The notes under the pieces are model-generated. The model did no database searches. It was not told the origin of the DNA and was given only the letters and a program-made list of their open reading frames with translations. DNA of 64,000 bases from Mycteria americana (lineage: Eukaryota; Chordata; Aves; Ciconiiformes; Ciconiidae). The translations under genes and the position numbers were made by a program. Of this stretch, positions 31,598-43,328 are shown piece by piece. Position 1 is the first letter of the stretch. Each line of letters opens with the position of its first letter. The DNA lies in contig NC_134370.1 of the NCBI RefSeq assembly GCF_035582795.1, forward strand, positions 48,657,501 to 48,721,500, in the 5' to 3' direction.

Positions 31598-34500
31598 TCA
31601 GGGCTTGGGGGGGCTGAGCTGGGTGCCGTTGGCTGTGGGGTCGGAGAGGGCGGTTTTCCGGCAAGCTCTCAGAGAGGGGTTGTTGAGGAGCGTGTAGGCC
31701 AGCCACCACCGGGCTCGGCTCTGCTTGAACCTGGCTCTGCTCGGCAGCGCCTTCTTGGGCTGCATCAGCTGGATACCTGAAAGGAGACGGGAGCGGGGAA
31801 TGATTTCAGCCCCAGCTCTCCCTCGCTGGGGCTGTCCAGATGCCATTTCACCCTGGGGTGAAACCAGACGAGCCCCATCCTGCCCTTGCATGGGCAGAGG
31901 AACAGGGGCAGCTCCTGGGATGGAGATGGTCATACATGAGAGAAGGTGGCGTAAAAGCAGAGGGAGCAGCAGAACCACAACCCTCAATGGTCCCTTTACC
32001 CCAAGGCACCAACAGCACCTCTAGAAGAGCAGCAAACCCACAGAGGGGACCCCAATGCCACCCCACGGCGATGGCTGTGCATCCCCCGGTTGTTGGTGGG
32101 AAGGTCTCACCTTCTTCCACGTTGCTGGCCTGGACCCCCAGTGGCCTCTCTGGCCTGGCTAGCTGGAGAAGCAGCAAGCAAAAGGCTTTCATCACCGGGT
32201 GGGACTGGCTGACCTCAATTTTCAGATAGTGGCAGTAAGTGTGGTAGCCTGGGAGAACACAGCCCACAGTAAACACCTGTGGTGGGGCCAGACTGCATGG
32301 TTCCCCCCTCCCTGCTGCCCTGGAGCAAAGAGAAGGGTTGTTTGCCAGGGTCCATCTCTGCCCTGACAGAGCTGCTCTGCCTTCAGAGCTGAGGATGAGC
32401 TCTGCTCCCAAAATTGCAGCAGAAAAGCAGAGAAAGGGCTGAGGTCCCCTCCCTGCTGCCTTTAGCGCAGGAGACATGAGGGTCTGCTGTGTGTGGGAGC
32501 AGGGTCTAGCCACTGGTGAAGGCCAAGGGTTCCCAGCAGGGCATCACCTGCCCTTGGGGATGGGTGGAAAAGCAGGAGTAAGTGGGCATCAGGAGGAGCC
32601 ACTTGCTCCTTTTGTCCCACCTGCCCGTTTCTGAACACAGAGCATGAGGACCTGAAGCCACCCTCGGTCCCAGCAGCTCCAGGTGATGCAGGAGCCCCTT
32701 GCTGCATCCCCCAGGAGCCTGATGGTGGGAGACAGACCCCCATGCTCACAGAGGTGCTGCAGAGGGACTCCCCAGTGTCCTACCGGGGTCAAACGTCTCC
32801 ACGCCACGGTTCAGCAGGCTGATATCCAGCTGGCAGAAGTGGACAGCATTATAAAGGCCAGAAATTACCATCCTCCACACCCCAGCCAGCACACCCACCA
32901 GGACATTGATGGGGAAGAGCAGGTAGGTCACTATGTAGAGAGCTCGCCTGCGGGTGGAGAAGGAGTAAGGAACACAAACACCACGAGACAGGAAGCACAG
33001 CCCTTCCCTGCCAGAGAAACCTCCTGCCAAAATAAACCTCCCACCCTTCTCTCCCTCCCCAGCAGACATAGTCCCTGTTTGAGGTGTCTCCATCCCATGG
33101 AGAGAAGCAAACACCCTTCAGGGCTCTTGGAGAGGAAACAGACTAGTGCACTGTCAGGACTTCAAAACTTGGCCTCCAGCATGCATAGGGTCTCCATTTA
33201 TCCTTGAAGGCTTAGAAATCAGACAAATCATGAGTATGGTGGTTTGGGATGGAGGACACCAGCTCCTGCAGAGGCCAGAAGAGCCTACAGCAGCCTCCCC
33301 GCAATGCTGGGCAAGTGATGGAGGTGATGGAAGAGCCTTGGCTGAACAGGGCAGGACACCTAGATCCACCTGTCACCCTGGTCTTCAGCATAAGACAGTC
33401 ACACCATGCGTGAACGAGGGATCACATCTGCTGGCAGCATCTGAACCAGTCCAGCCAATCCTAAGGGATCTGGACTTCCTCTGAGGCTGGCAAATGGGGG
33501 TGGTGGAGCAGGACACAGACCTCATGAGCTTCACCACATCAAAATCAAGGCTGTAAGTGGACCATGGCCCTCTAAAGCATCTAAAGAAACCTCTCTGGGA
33601 GCACAGAGCCACTTAAACTCCTCAAACCCACAGGCTTTTCCCCTTGAGCTCATGGCACAGAGGATGGCATGACATCAGGGGCACATGTAAACCCAACACA
33701 GTCCTGGGGTCCTGGACCTTGGGAGGGACAGATCTGCCCCAAAGTGCCTCCACATCCCCATACCTGTTGGTGAGCTCCTTTCGGAGGGGATGCTGCTCCA
33801 GGAATTGGTAGCGAGCTGCCAAATTTTGCACGATGACAGCAACAACCAGGGTCAACCAGAAAGGCCTGGGTGGGAGGGAAGAGGCAGGATGGACACCAGG
33901 AGGGTCCCAAACATGAGACACCATCCCAGACAGCAGAAACCTTCAGCAAAGTTGAAAGGGCCCAAGATAGAGCCTCCTCTTGACAGAGTACTCCAACACA
34001 CACCATAGCCATGGACATGGCACCCACTTGGGTCTTCCATCCCTCCCTGAGGGCTGCAAGCACTCACCACATGTTCTGAATGATTTTGAAGAAGTGTGTG
34101 TTTGTGCCAGACTGGAGTGGGATGACAAAGAAGAAGGTAAACCCCACCGAGCAGATGAAGAAAATCACTTGCTGGATGAGGAGACCTGGGAGGGAGACAC
34201 AGGGAGACAAACCATGGTGGGGGAGGATGGAGAAGCGGTTCTTGTTCTTGCTTTTATTCCCCAAACCTGTGCTTGTTGCTGAGCATGTCTTTCATTTTAA
34301 TCCCATAAAAAGCCTGAAAGATCCTTACCTGCCTCCCCCACTCGGAACACAATGCTCCACACGGGATTTAATTACAAGTTGAGCCTTTCTTATCACTCCC
34401 CACATTATCCCCGCCGAGACGAGCCATCACTTGGGGCTGCAACTATGATTCCTCATCATAAAAATCAGCCCAAGCTCTGATTTCTAATCATAAATCACAC

Positions 34501-37500
34501 CAAGATCAGCAGCGGCTGTGGTTCCTCATGGTTGAGTTTGTGCTTCACATCTGCTGCTTTGCTTTAATGACTTGAAAACCAAGATTTTTAAGCAGGAGGT
34601 AGATTCACAGCAGTATGGCAAGATGCAACCAGCTCTGCCGCAGATGCATGAGCACTGGGTGGCCAAAGGAAAGCTGCTCCTTGCTGGCAAAGGGGTGCAA
34701 GGACTAGTGCTCCCCAGCTCCTACCTCCACACTGATCTCTGCAATCTGCCTGCAAAATAGGTCCCCTTTCCTGAGGGGTGGTTGCCAACAGAGCTGGTGG
34801 TACCCCCTCGTCCTTCCGTCACTCCCCTGGACCCTCAGCTTGACTCTCCTGTGCAGCCTTGGCATGCCGATATGGTTGGGTGTTGCACATTCGTCACTGC
34901 AGATGCTGCCCAGAGTCACCTCCCATGGGGCAGACAGGCCTTAAAATTTCTCCAAACCATGGTGGGGTGAGGAGTTCTAGCCTCTTTGATGTCCTCCACC
35001 CATCCATGGGGTGGCCAGCTCTCCCAGCCAGGGAGACCCGGGCTGTGCCGGGGAAGCCGTGCAGTGAGGGACACCCAGGATGTGAGGAGGAGACAGACAG
35101 TCCTTTGCACGAGATGCTGAGACAGCTTCTCAGATCAAAATATTTGGGCTTGAGCCAAAACAAGTCATTGTTCCCCTCCCCCCACCCCCCATCTTCTTCC
35201 CTACCATTTGGTGTTCAGCATGGTCCTCCCTGCAGAAGGACAGATTGTGTTTGGGGAAAGAGGAACAAAAGCCTCGCAGCTGTCCCTTTGCAAAATGGGG
35301 CAAGAAAGGGAGAAGAGATGCTTAAACCCGGGGTAGGCTGTGCAAGGTGGGGGTCCACTACCCATCTGCCCCCCTCCTGCCCCCCAGCACCCTTTACCCA
35401 GGCACGCAAAAGCTGTCTGGAAGCTGGCAAAGCTCATCCAGCAGACAACGGCTTGTCGGGACGGGCGGAGGATATGGGCTTTGTAGAAAACATCCAGCAC
35501 GGCCCCTTGGTACAGCGCCTTCAGGTTGTTCCTGGGGAGAGAGACCAGCTGCATCCTGGCTCCGTAACAAGGTCAAGGCCAGAGGAGTGAGGACCCCATA
35601 CCTGTGCATCACCAGTGTCCTCAGGAGCATGGCGCAGGTCAGCAGGCAGCACAGCACGAGCGAGCAGATGTAGCAGACTGCGGAGGAGCAGGGGGAGACA
35701 GCTGGGTCAGGGCTGCGGCCAACCCCAGCAACAGGATTGTGTTGTAAAATGTATCTCAGGAGCATTGCAGGGGCTGAGTTATGGGGCTGTATGGATGTAC
35801 TCCCCAGCAGGGCTCCGTGCCTCACTTGTCCTCCCTACCCACTTTGTGATACAGGGAGACCCTTTTCCATCTCCCAGGTGGACATGAGCTGGTGAGACAG
35901 TAAAAAGGAAGGCAAAAGCCAAGTGGCCAGGGGAAATACAAGCAGTTAGGCTAGCTCAGTGCTGGAAAAATCAGTGAGCAAGCCATGATAAGCAGGCAGT
36001 GCTATGAAGAAAGTCTAGGAAGATGCTCTCAGAAAAGGGCATGCTGGGGGGAAAGCAAGAGGGGGGAAGGAGGGATGGAGATGCCAGAAAAACAAAGAGG
36101 ATGAGAGGGTCTTGGTGACTCTGGAAAAGCCATAAAAAGGGCCTGCCTTGGCTGGTGGTACCCCAAGGTAGTGCTGTGGAGGGAGGGGGGAACCCCTGCC
36201 TTCCCTGCACCCCCTCATCCAGGGCTTTTTCCAGGGGCCATCTGCTCGATTCCAGCATATATCAAAGCCTGCAGCCGAAGGGCAGCATCTGCAGCGCGGC
36301 GCTGCCGGCTCTCCCTGCCTCGCCGTCTTGGCACGCAGCAGCTGCTCAGAGATGCCTGGCACGGCACCAAGCTCACGCGGCCACCTTTCATGTCTGCACG
36401 GCTGCGGCTTCAGCAGCTGGTTTTTAAGTCCCCCTGGAAGCTGCCCCATCACCAACTGGTTTCCTGGACCATCCTCTGGGTTAGAAATCTCTCTGATAAG
36501 TTCTGAAATCCTCCAAAAATCACCTATGAAGGCAGGACCTGGCTGGGAACCTACCTTCCAGTGACCATAGGTAGTACTTGACAGTGTTGAGCTCCTTCTC
36601 CATGTCACCTGGGACAGCCGGGCTCTCCGAGGGCACCAAGCCAAACTGGACCAACAACACCACGATGTCCTTCGTCATCCCCGCCCGCACAATCTGGATG
36701 GTGGGGACGACGGCTACCAGGAGCAGCAGGGCGACCTGCAAGGGAGCAGTGCCATGTGAGCCCCAGGTCATGGTATCCCACTGCTGAGCTATTGCCTTAG
36801 CTTAAAGACTTAAGGTCAGCTGAGCCCTGGAAGCACATGGCCGGTTGCTGCAGCTCAGCTGAGGGACGGTAATAACTGGAGGCATGCTAATACCATCCCC
36901 GTAGCCAAAATTGTGGCATGGCAATGACCTCTGGGCTCCTCTGCCTCGAGAGGACACAGTCAAGAAGGCAGGGAGAGGGCTCTGCTTGGCATTTAACCAT
37001 CAGCATCACCTGGTAGACAGCGATCACGGCTGTGGTTATGGACAGGACAAGCTTCAGCGGGATCCGGAAACCTGTAAGGCAGAATCAGAGGGGTGTATCG
37101 GAGAGGAGCTGGGACGTGGGATCACAGAGGAAAAGTGGAGCAGGCTGCAGGTCCACCTAACCCAGCAGCCAAAAGAAATGCCTGGGGGAGAGCAGTGGAA
37201 CAGGGCGGTCAAATATTAATTGTGATTTCCCCAGGGAAATCCTGCAAGGATGTATAGCTGGCAGCAGTTTCTCTGTACTTCAGCTGGATGGATTTCCTTC
37301 CTGTTGATCCTCCTTTCCCACAAGCCCACGAAACCTCGTGCACCTGCAGCACCGAGTCCCAGCAGCTGGGTGCCTGCTGCGTGGGGAGCCATGTCCCTTG
37401 GGGTGCCACCTCCCAGGACAGCCCCTGCTTCTTGCATGGGCAGAGGGGACAAGGAATAGTTCCCTGTTCCTGGGCTGTTAGGGATTTTATCCACTTATAG

Positions 37501-40500
37501 GTTTTATTCCCTTATTGTAGCCTTATCAAGCATCAGGCTGCAATATCAGCACAATCCATGCCTGAACCTCACTGCCTCAGCCCACCCATGCCCCCATGGT
37601 GGGGGCGGTCCAACTCCCCATCCCAAACCGCAACAGTTTGCGCAAAGCCGAGGCATCGCACGTGGGGCGGGCGGCAGCTGCCGCGGCACAGATGCTTTGG
37701 GGAAGGAGCCAAGAAAGGCATTTGCTCTCCCCCGGGGAGGGGGAGGCAGCCTGTCTGCTGAGCTGCTGCTGCAGCCAAGAGTGCAGCCCATGCCTGCCCG
37801 CAGCCTACCTTCCTCAGGAGCGTAGATGTAGGAGCGTAAATACGTCTGGACCCTTGATAGGAGGCTCTCTTCTATCTTTGTGGAGCTGGAGGAGGAAGGA
37901 GAGAGTGAAAAGCATGTCCCTTAGGAGAAGGGACCCTCTCTGACCCCATTGCAGGCAGCCAGGCAGGGCTGGCACAAGCACTGGCTGATCAGGCAGAGCT
38001 ACAGGAAGGTGTCGTCCTTACCTCCCCTTCCGAGGGCGTTTGGACAGCACAGCTTTTAGGTACTTCTTGTAATAACCTCTCCCTGTAACCTTAAGGAAAG
38101 CAGTAATAAGTTGCCTGATTTGAGCACAGGGACATGCTCAGGCATTCGGGGCAGGGAGGAGTGACTCCGCCTTTTGGGGGGCCAGAGCATCTGCATCCCA
38201 CCCGGCAGCCATCTCCTTGCTCTGCTACCCCCATCCACCCACCCATCGCTAGCACTATGGCCCCGCAGCACCCTCTGTACGGGACGCGGGTGATGGGCTC
38301 CCAGCCCTCGTCTGGATAACAAACACGTTGGAGCGATGCTGGCAGCAAATCTTCTGGCACCACAAAGGTGGAAATAAATCTGCCTTGTTCCCATCAACAA
38401 AGCAGACCAAAACTAGGTGCACTGGTAGGACAGCCGAAAACCCTCACCCCCACCAGCCAGCTCCCAGCAAGTGCCTGGGGGTCACTTCAGTCCACGCTTG
38501 GGCTGATGGCTTTTTTTTGAAGTAGGTTTTTCCTCCTCTCTTTCCAACAAAGCCCAGCATTTCCCAAAGGACCAGGGATTATCCAGCCTACCGGGAAAAC
38601 AAGGCAACTCCAGTCCCAGTCTGAATGGGACGCATTGATGCCTTAAGCCTCTTGTACTAAGAAGTTTATTCCAAAGACGGATTTTTCACTCCCTCTTCAA
38701 ATCCAGCGAGATAAACAGAGCCACGACCTGTGCCGTCAGAGGGATGGAGGGGAGACAGCTCCCGGTGCTGGAGCAAAGTGGGGAACACGTGCCCTGGGAG
38801 TACCCCAGTTCTCCCGGATCCCCAGGCAGACAGATGGGCTGCAGGGCAGGAGAGTACCCGAAACCATGCAGGTTCGTCAAGGGGTTCTCCCATGCTACCA
38901 CTGCCCAAGTCACCCCGTGGATTTTCCTTACCTCCTTATCCAAGATCTCCTCCTGCCCAGTGAAGCTCCTGATGAGCAGCGCTGGATACCAAAGGCTTAA
39001 GAGCACAAGGCAGAGGATGATGGGGACGTAAGACAGCATGGAGTAGTACCTGTATATCTGGGGAGAAGCAGAGTTGTCACATGAGTCCACCCCAGCCTGG
39101 GGGTCTGGTCCTGGGCAGGTGACACCTTAATGTCACTTCAAGGAGGTGGTGAGAAAGCCACCTCCAACCCTGGGCCATTCCAGCCTCCTTGGTCCCTCCC
39201 CAGGTGGTGGGACATGTACCTTTGGTGACTGGGGACAATCCACCTTCTGCCAGATGTGGACCACACAGTGGCACCAGGAAAGCAGGCAGCCCACAAGGTA
39301 GCTGACCCTGTGCCGGACGGTGGCACAGGCAATCAGGGGGTAGTAGAAGGCAGGGTAGTAGAGCAAAGCCAGGATCTTCCAGTACTCTAGATGGGATGGT
39401 GGGAAAACAGGAGGGAGAGCAAAACAGGCAAGAGAAGGCAGCGCTCTCAGTACAGGCCAGGGTGAACAGGCTGCTCAGGTTGCCACCCAAAGATGCACAC
39501 CTCCTGGGTGGGGAGGAATGTGGTGCCCACAGGCCAGGAGGGTGCTCGCCTTACCCCGGGTGCTCTGGGAGGAGTGGGCGACGAGTGGCAGAGGGTCCCT
39601 GTCCAAGACCAGCACGCACAGGGAGGAGAACAGGATGCCAAACACTGCAGCCACCAGCCCTCGGTTGCCTTCCTCCTCCAGAAAGTTGGCTGGGCTGCAA
39701 GCCAAGGAAGGAATGAGCCTGATGACAGATCATGGGCACCTTGTCCCCACCATCCTCTGCTCCAGAGCTGGTTTATCCCATGCTGGACCTCAGCATCCCT
39801 CTGCCTGCTTGGCTGCAGGGTGACAGGGACCCTGGGGACCGGGGTGCAGGGCCAGGGTACCTGAGCAGTCCTGGGACACCGTTCCAGCAGCTCCGGTGGA
39901 GACGCCTGCGTTTCACCAGCAAGGACAAGCCCACGAGCACAGCCAGCTGCCAGAAACCCAATCGAGGGAACAATAAATACATAGGGGGGAGGGGGGGGTC
40001 TGGAGGAGGAGGTTGCTGCTATGTGATGGGAGCCTCCACAGAGACACCATCGCCACCCAACACCCTAAATCCAGCCACGGTTGCAGCAGGGACAGGTGCT
40101 TCTCAACCTGCTCTGATGAGTTATGGGCTCTAAATGCCTCAGAGGGACCATGCTGGGAAAAAATAAAAATAAATCAAAGCCTTCCATTGACTACGGGCAC
40201 GAAACAAAGTCTGGAGATGTACGAATCCCTTGTTAGAGCATCCCAGCTCTAATCTTACTCCAGCACAAGCTGAAGAGACCAGACCTGCTATTTGGGAATA
40301 GATGGGCACAACCCAAGCTGGGGGACAGCAAATACAATGTCGGGGCAGATAACCCACCCCATGGGACTTGGCAGGTACTTACGGAGATGGGTGCCATGCA
40401 GATGTGATATAGTTTGGGAGAAATAGTGGGGTCACAGTCTGGGATTACGCTGGGAAACATGCTAGAAAGAGGGAGGGAAAAAAAAAAATCATGCGTGGTT

Positions 40501-43042
40501 GTATTTAGTCCCAAAAGGGCAAAGCAAAGATACTGTGGTAATGCCCACGTACACGGCAGCAGTGGATGTTTCGGTCTGATGCTGAGAAGGGGCAAACCTT
40601 CGAAGAGCTGGGTTACACAACCTTCAATAACCAGGGATGAAGTCACCCTCACGAGATGACTTTATGATCAAGTGAGAGAGAGAACACCCAGGAGTTATCA
40701 GATTCCCAAGGTGATTCCCACAGGGGCTGGGCAACCTCCCCGCACGTACAGGGACACCAAGGCTGAAGAGGAGATCAGCAAGGCAGGATGAAGCCCCCCT
40801 TTACCTCTTTTACGCCCATATCCGTTCTGGCTCTGTCTTTTCAAGGGATGCAGCCTGCAAAGCAGCAGTTCTCCTTGCTGCCTAAGGCACTGCACTTATT
40901 AAATGCCAGCTGGGAGGCTGAAGACCCCTTGTAGGGTGTTTCAATGCCTTTCCCATGGGAGAAGGACCAGCCCCAGAGCTTGGGAGATGGCGGAGGCGAT
41001 GGCTGCCCAGGGTAGGTGCATGTGGGATGGGGTCCCAGAGCTGCATCCCCCAGCCAGCCAAGGCCAGCCTGGCAGGCGTGCCAGGCTTTGCTTTATTTAT
41101 TCACTCTCTGCCCTCCATTACATCCCTTAATCTCTGCTTTGCTGCAGCCCTCCTCCTCTCCCCAAGGCCAGGCATGATCCTGCCCAGCCACCTTCACCCA
41201 GCACTGGGCAGCAAATCCCTGTGCCGGGGAGCTGAACCCCCTGAGCCCCATAACTCGCAGGGGGGAACCCACACAAGCCCTCGTGCCCTCCCAAACCCCA
41301 CCGTGCCAGTGGGGTGGGCAGAGACAGGAGACCAGCTACAGAGCTCCCATAAGCAAGGCTGCAGGGAAGGGTCCAATAGCAAAATTAGGATTTCTCAGGC
41401 ATCATATGTCCAAGGCTGTCAGCAACCTGCCAGAAAAGGCTTTACAGGACCAGCTGCCATTAGCAAAGCTCTGATTTCTGCCTTTTTTTCTCTGCCAATG
41501 GCTGGCCTTGGATAGACCAGAAAATTCCTGCTGTCCAAAAATATCCAGGCTTTGGAAATCCAGGGCATCCATCCACAAGATTGAGAGCACAGGATACCAA
41601 AACCCTTTTTGTTATCACCAGGGCTTCAGCATCTAAATCCAGAGCATCCAGGAGCTGTCAGATGGGCAACCCCCCCGGTGCTGCCTCCATCCCTTCACTG
41701 ACCGGGGCTTGCTGCAAAGGAGGACACCCAGAAAATACCCCAAAGGTTTCTAGCGGAGGTGTGGGTCATGCAGGTGGAGCTTTGCCTGGGGAAACCAGGG
41801 CTGGGCAAGGAGATTTCAAAGGCTGTTTCACAATGCAGAAGATTAAGGACGAGGAGGAACCCTTTGGGCTGGTCACCGCTGGGATCTCCTCCTGCTTGCC
41901 CTCAGGATTAGGTATCAGCCAACTTAGTGGTGTAAAACCCACCCGCAGAGGACTAAGTCAACAGAGGGACAATAGATGCTGATAGATGGGCCTTGGGATG
42001 CCCAGCTTCAAGCCTTGTGGGACACCTTGGATAAATTGCCCCACTGCTCCGTGCCTCAGTTTTCCCTCCCTATAGCACTTCTCTTGTCCTTGGGAAGGGC
42101 ACTCAGCTAGGAGGGCATGAAATGCTGGGTCCTTGCTGCGAGGTTGGGCCCTGGGATCCTGTCCTCCAGGCAAACACAGCACTGCTCTTGGGAGTACGCT
42201 CAGTTAAAGAGCAGATCATCACGGATGGAGAGGGAATAGGCTTTACAAGACCCACTGATACACCAATTTGAGGGGGGAAGACATCCATGCAAGCCCAGGG
42301 ATGCTCAGCCCTATTTTGCAGGTAGGAAACCTGTTCAGGGTCATGGTGCCATGCAGGGACCCGGCCAAGCATCCCAGCCCTGCCTCCCTGCCAGTAGATC
42401 GGGGTGTGCTGCAAACTCTCTTCACCCCTAGCCAAAATCTGCACAGCTGCTTGTGGAGAGCTGGGGTGGGATCAAGGCAGGGTACTGATTTGCAAGGCTG
42501 TGTCACGAGGATGTCTTCAAACCCAGAAGCATGGAGCCAGAGCAGCCCTCTCTAGGCCAGCAAAAGCTCTGGGCGCTTCAGAAGGGTCAGGGCAGCAGGC
42601 TAACACCACGCGCTTGACTTTGCATTTTAGGGAAGGCTAAGCAAAAGGGAGTGTAACTAGCAGAGATGCCCACTGCAGGATTTACCCCAGCTCTTGCCAG
42701 AAGAACCCTAAAGAAATGAAGCTTTTTTAGGGGGCCAAAACAAGCCTTTTTAATCACTTCCTGCTCACCCCGAAATAAATCCTGGCTCTGCTGCTCAGGG
42801 GACGTTGCTCTACAGAAAGAGGATAGAGCAGCAGGGCAGGAGGCTGGCAGCTGCCAAGGGTAACCCCAGCAGGGACAGGGGGACATGTGGCACCCACCAG
42901 CAAGGCTGGACACTTACTCATCCTGTGGCACAGCCGGCTCCATGGTTTCATAGATGTACCAGTCAGAAACGAGGTCATCAGTGCCGGCAAAGCCGTTGTC
43001 CAGCGGAGCATCATGCATCCCACCAGAGCTGTTGGCTGCCAT
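31598..43042 (-). CDS. STRA6: STRA6, retinol-binding-protein receptor, 17 coding exons
   Basis: Exons in transcript order (minus strand): 43042-42918, 40461-40383, 39946-39861, 39694-39555, 39386-39220, 39057-38932, 38089-38022, 37885-37809, 37071-37010, 36735-36555, 35677-35602, 35531-35398, 34185-34068, 33865-33764, 32947-32784, 32248-32111, 31776-31598. Every junction is GT-AG and in phase; the sum is 2022 bases, 673 aa (human 667). STRA6 takes up retinol from holo-RBP at the plasma membrane. Human-like signatures run throughout: [79 protein letters not shown] and the C-terminal [15 protein letters not shown]4-S5-S6 is a glycosylation sequon in the extracellular N-terminus. The RBP-contact positions 336, 340 and 342 read V, Q, G against human Y, G, G. 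Confidence 0.95.
34360..34570 (-). other. AT-rich island in a STRA6 intron
   Basis: This patch between STRA6 coding exons 12 and 13 is markedly A/T-richer than its flanks. It holds repeated ATCATAAA, TTAATTA and GATT words (CTCATCATAAAAATCAG, CTAATCATAAATCAC). It is noncoding and looks like a regulatory island. Confidence 0.35.
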
Positions 43043-43068
43043 GGCTGTCTCCTTCCTCCCTCCGCAGG
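43043..43068 (-). other. STRA6: STRA6 5' UTR portion of the first coding exon
   Basis: Twenty-six bases precede the STRA6 start codon and are bounded by a minus-strand acceptor (CTCTCCAG). An upstream noncoding exon should therefore lie at higher coordinates. I could not place it confidently. Confidence 0.45.
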
Positions 43069-43298
43069 CTGGAGAGAGATGGCAAGAGGCAGCTGGAGGC
43101 AGAAAGCAACCAGGCTTTCCCAATGTGTGTCCTCCTGGGCTCTTGGAAATGCAAGGATGGAGGTGCTGAGCGAAGAGGCTTTATCTTCTCAGGTCACTCC
43201 TGCAGCTGTGGGGGGGACACCAGGAGCTGTCAAAATCAAGCTGTGCCTCCAAGGATCCAGCTTTTATCTGGACTCAGAGGAAGAGAGAAGGGATGACA

Positions 43299-43328
43299 CC
43301 CCCCCCCCCCCCCCCTCCACCCCCCCCC
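43299..43328 (+). repeat. Poly-C tract
   Basis: Seventeen C (43299-43315), TCCA, then nine C (43320-43328). Confidence 0.9.
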
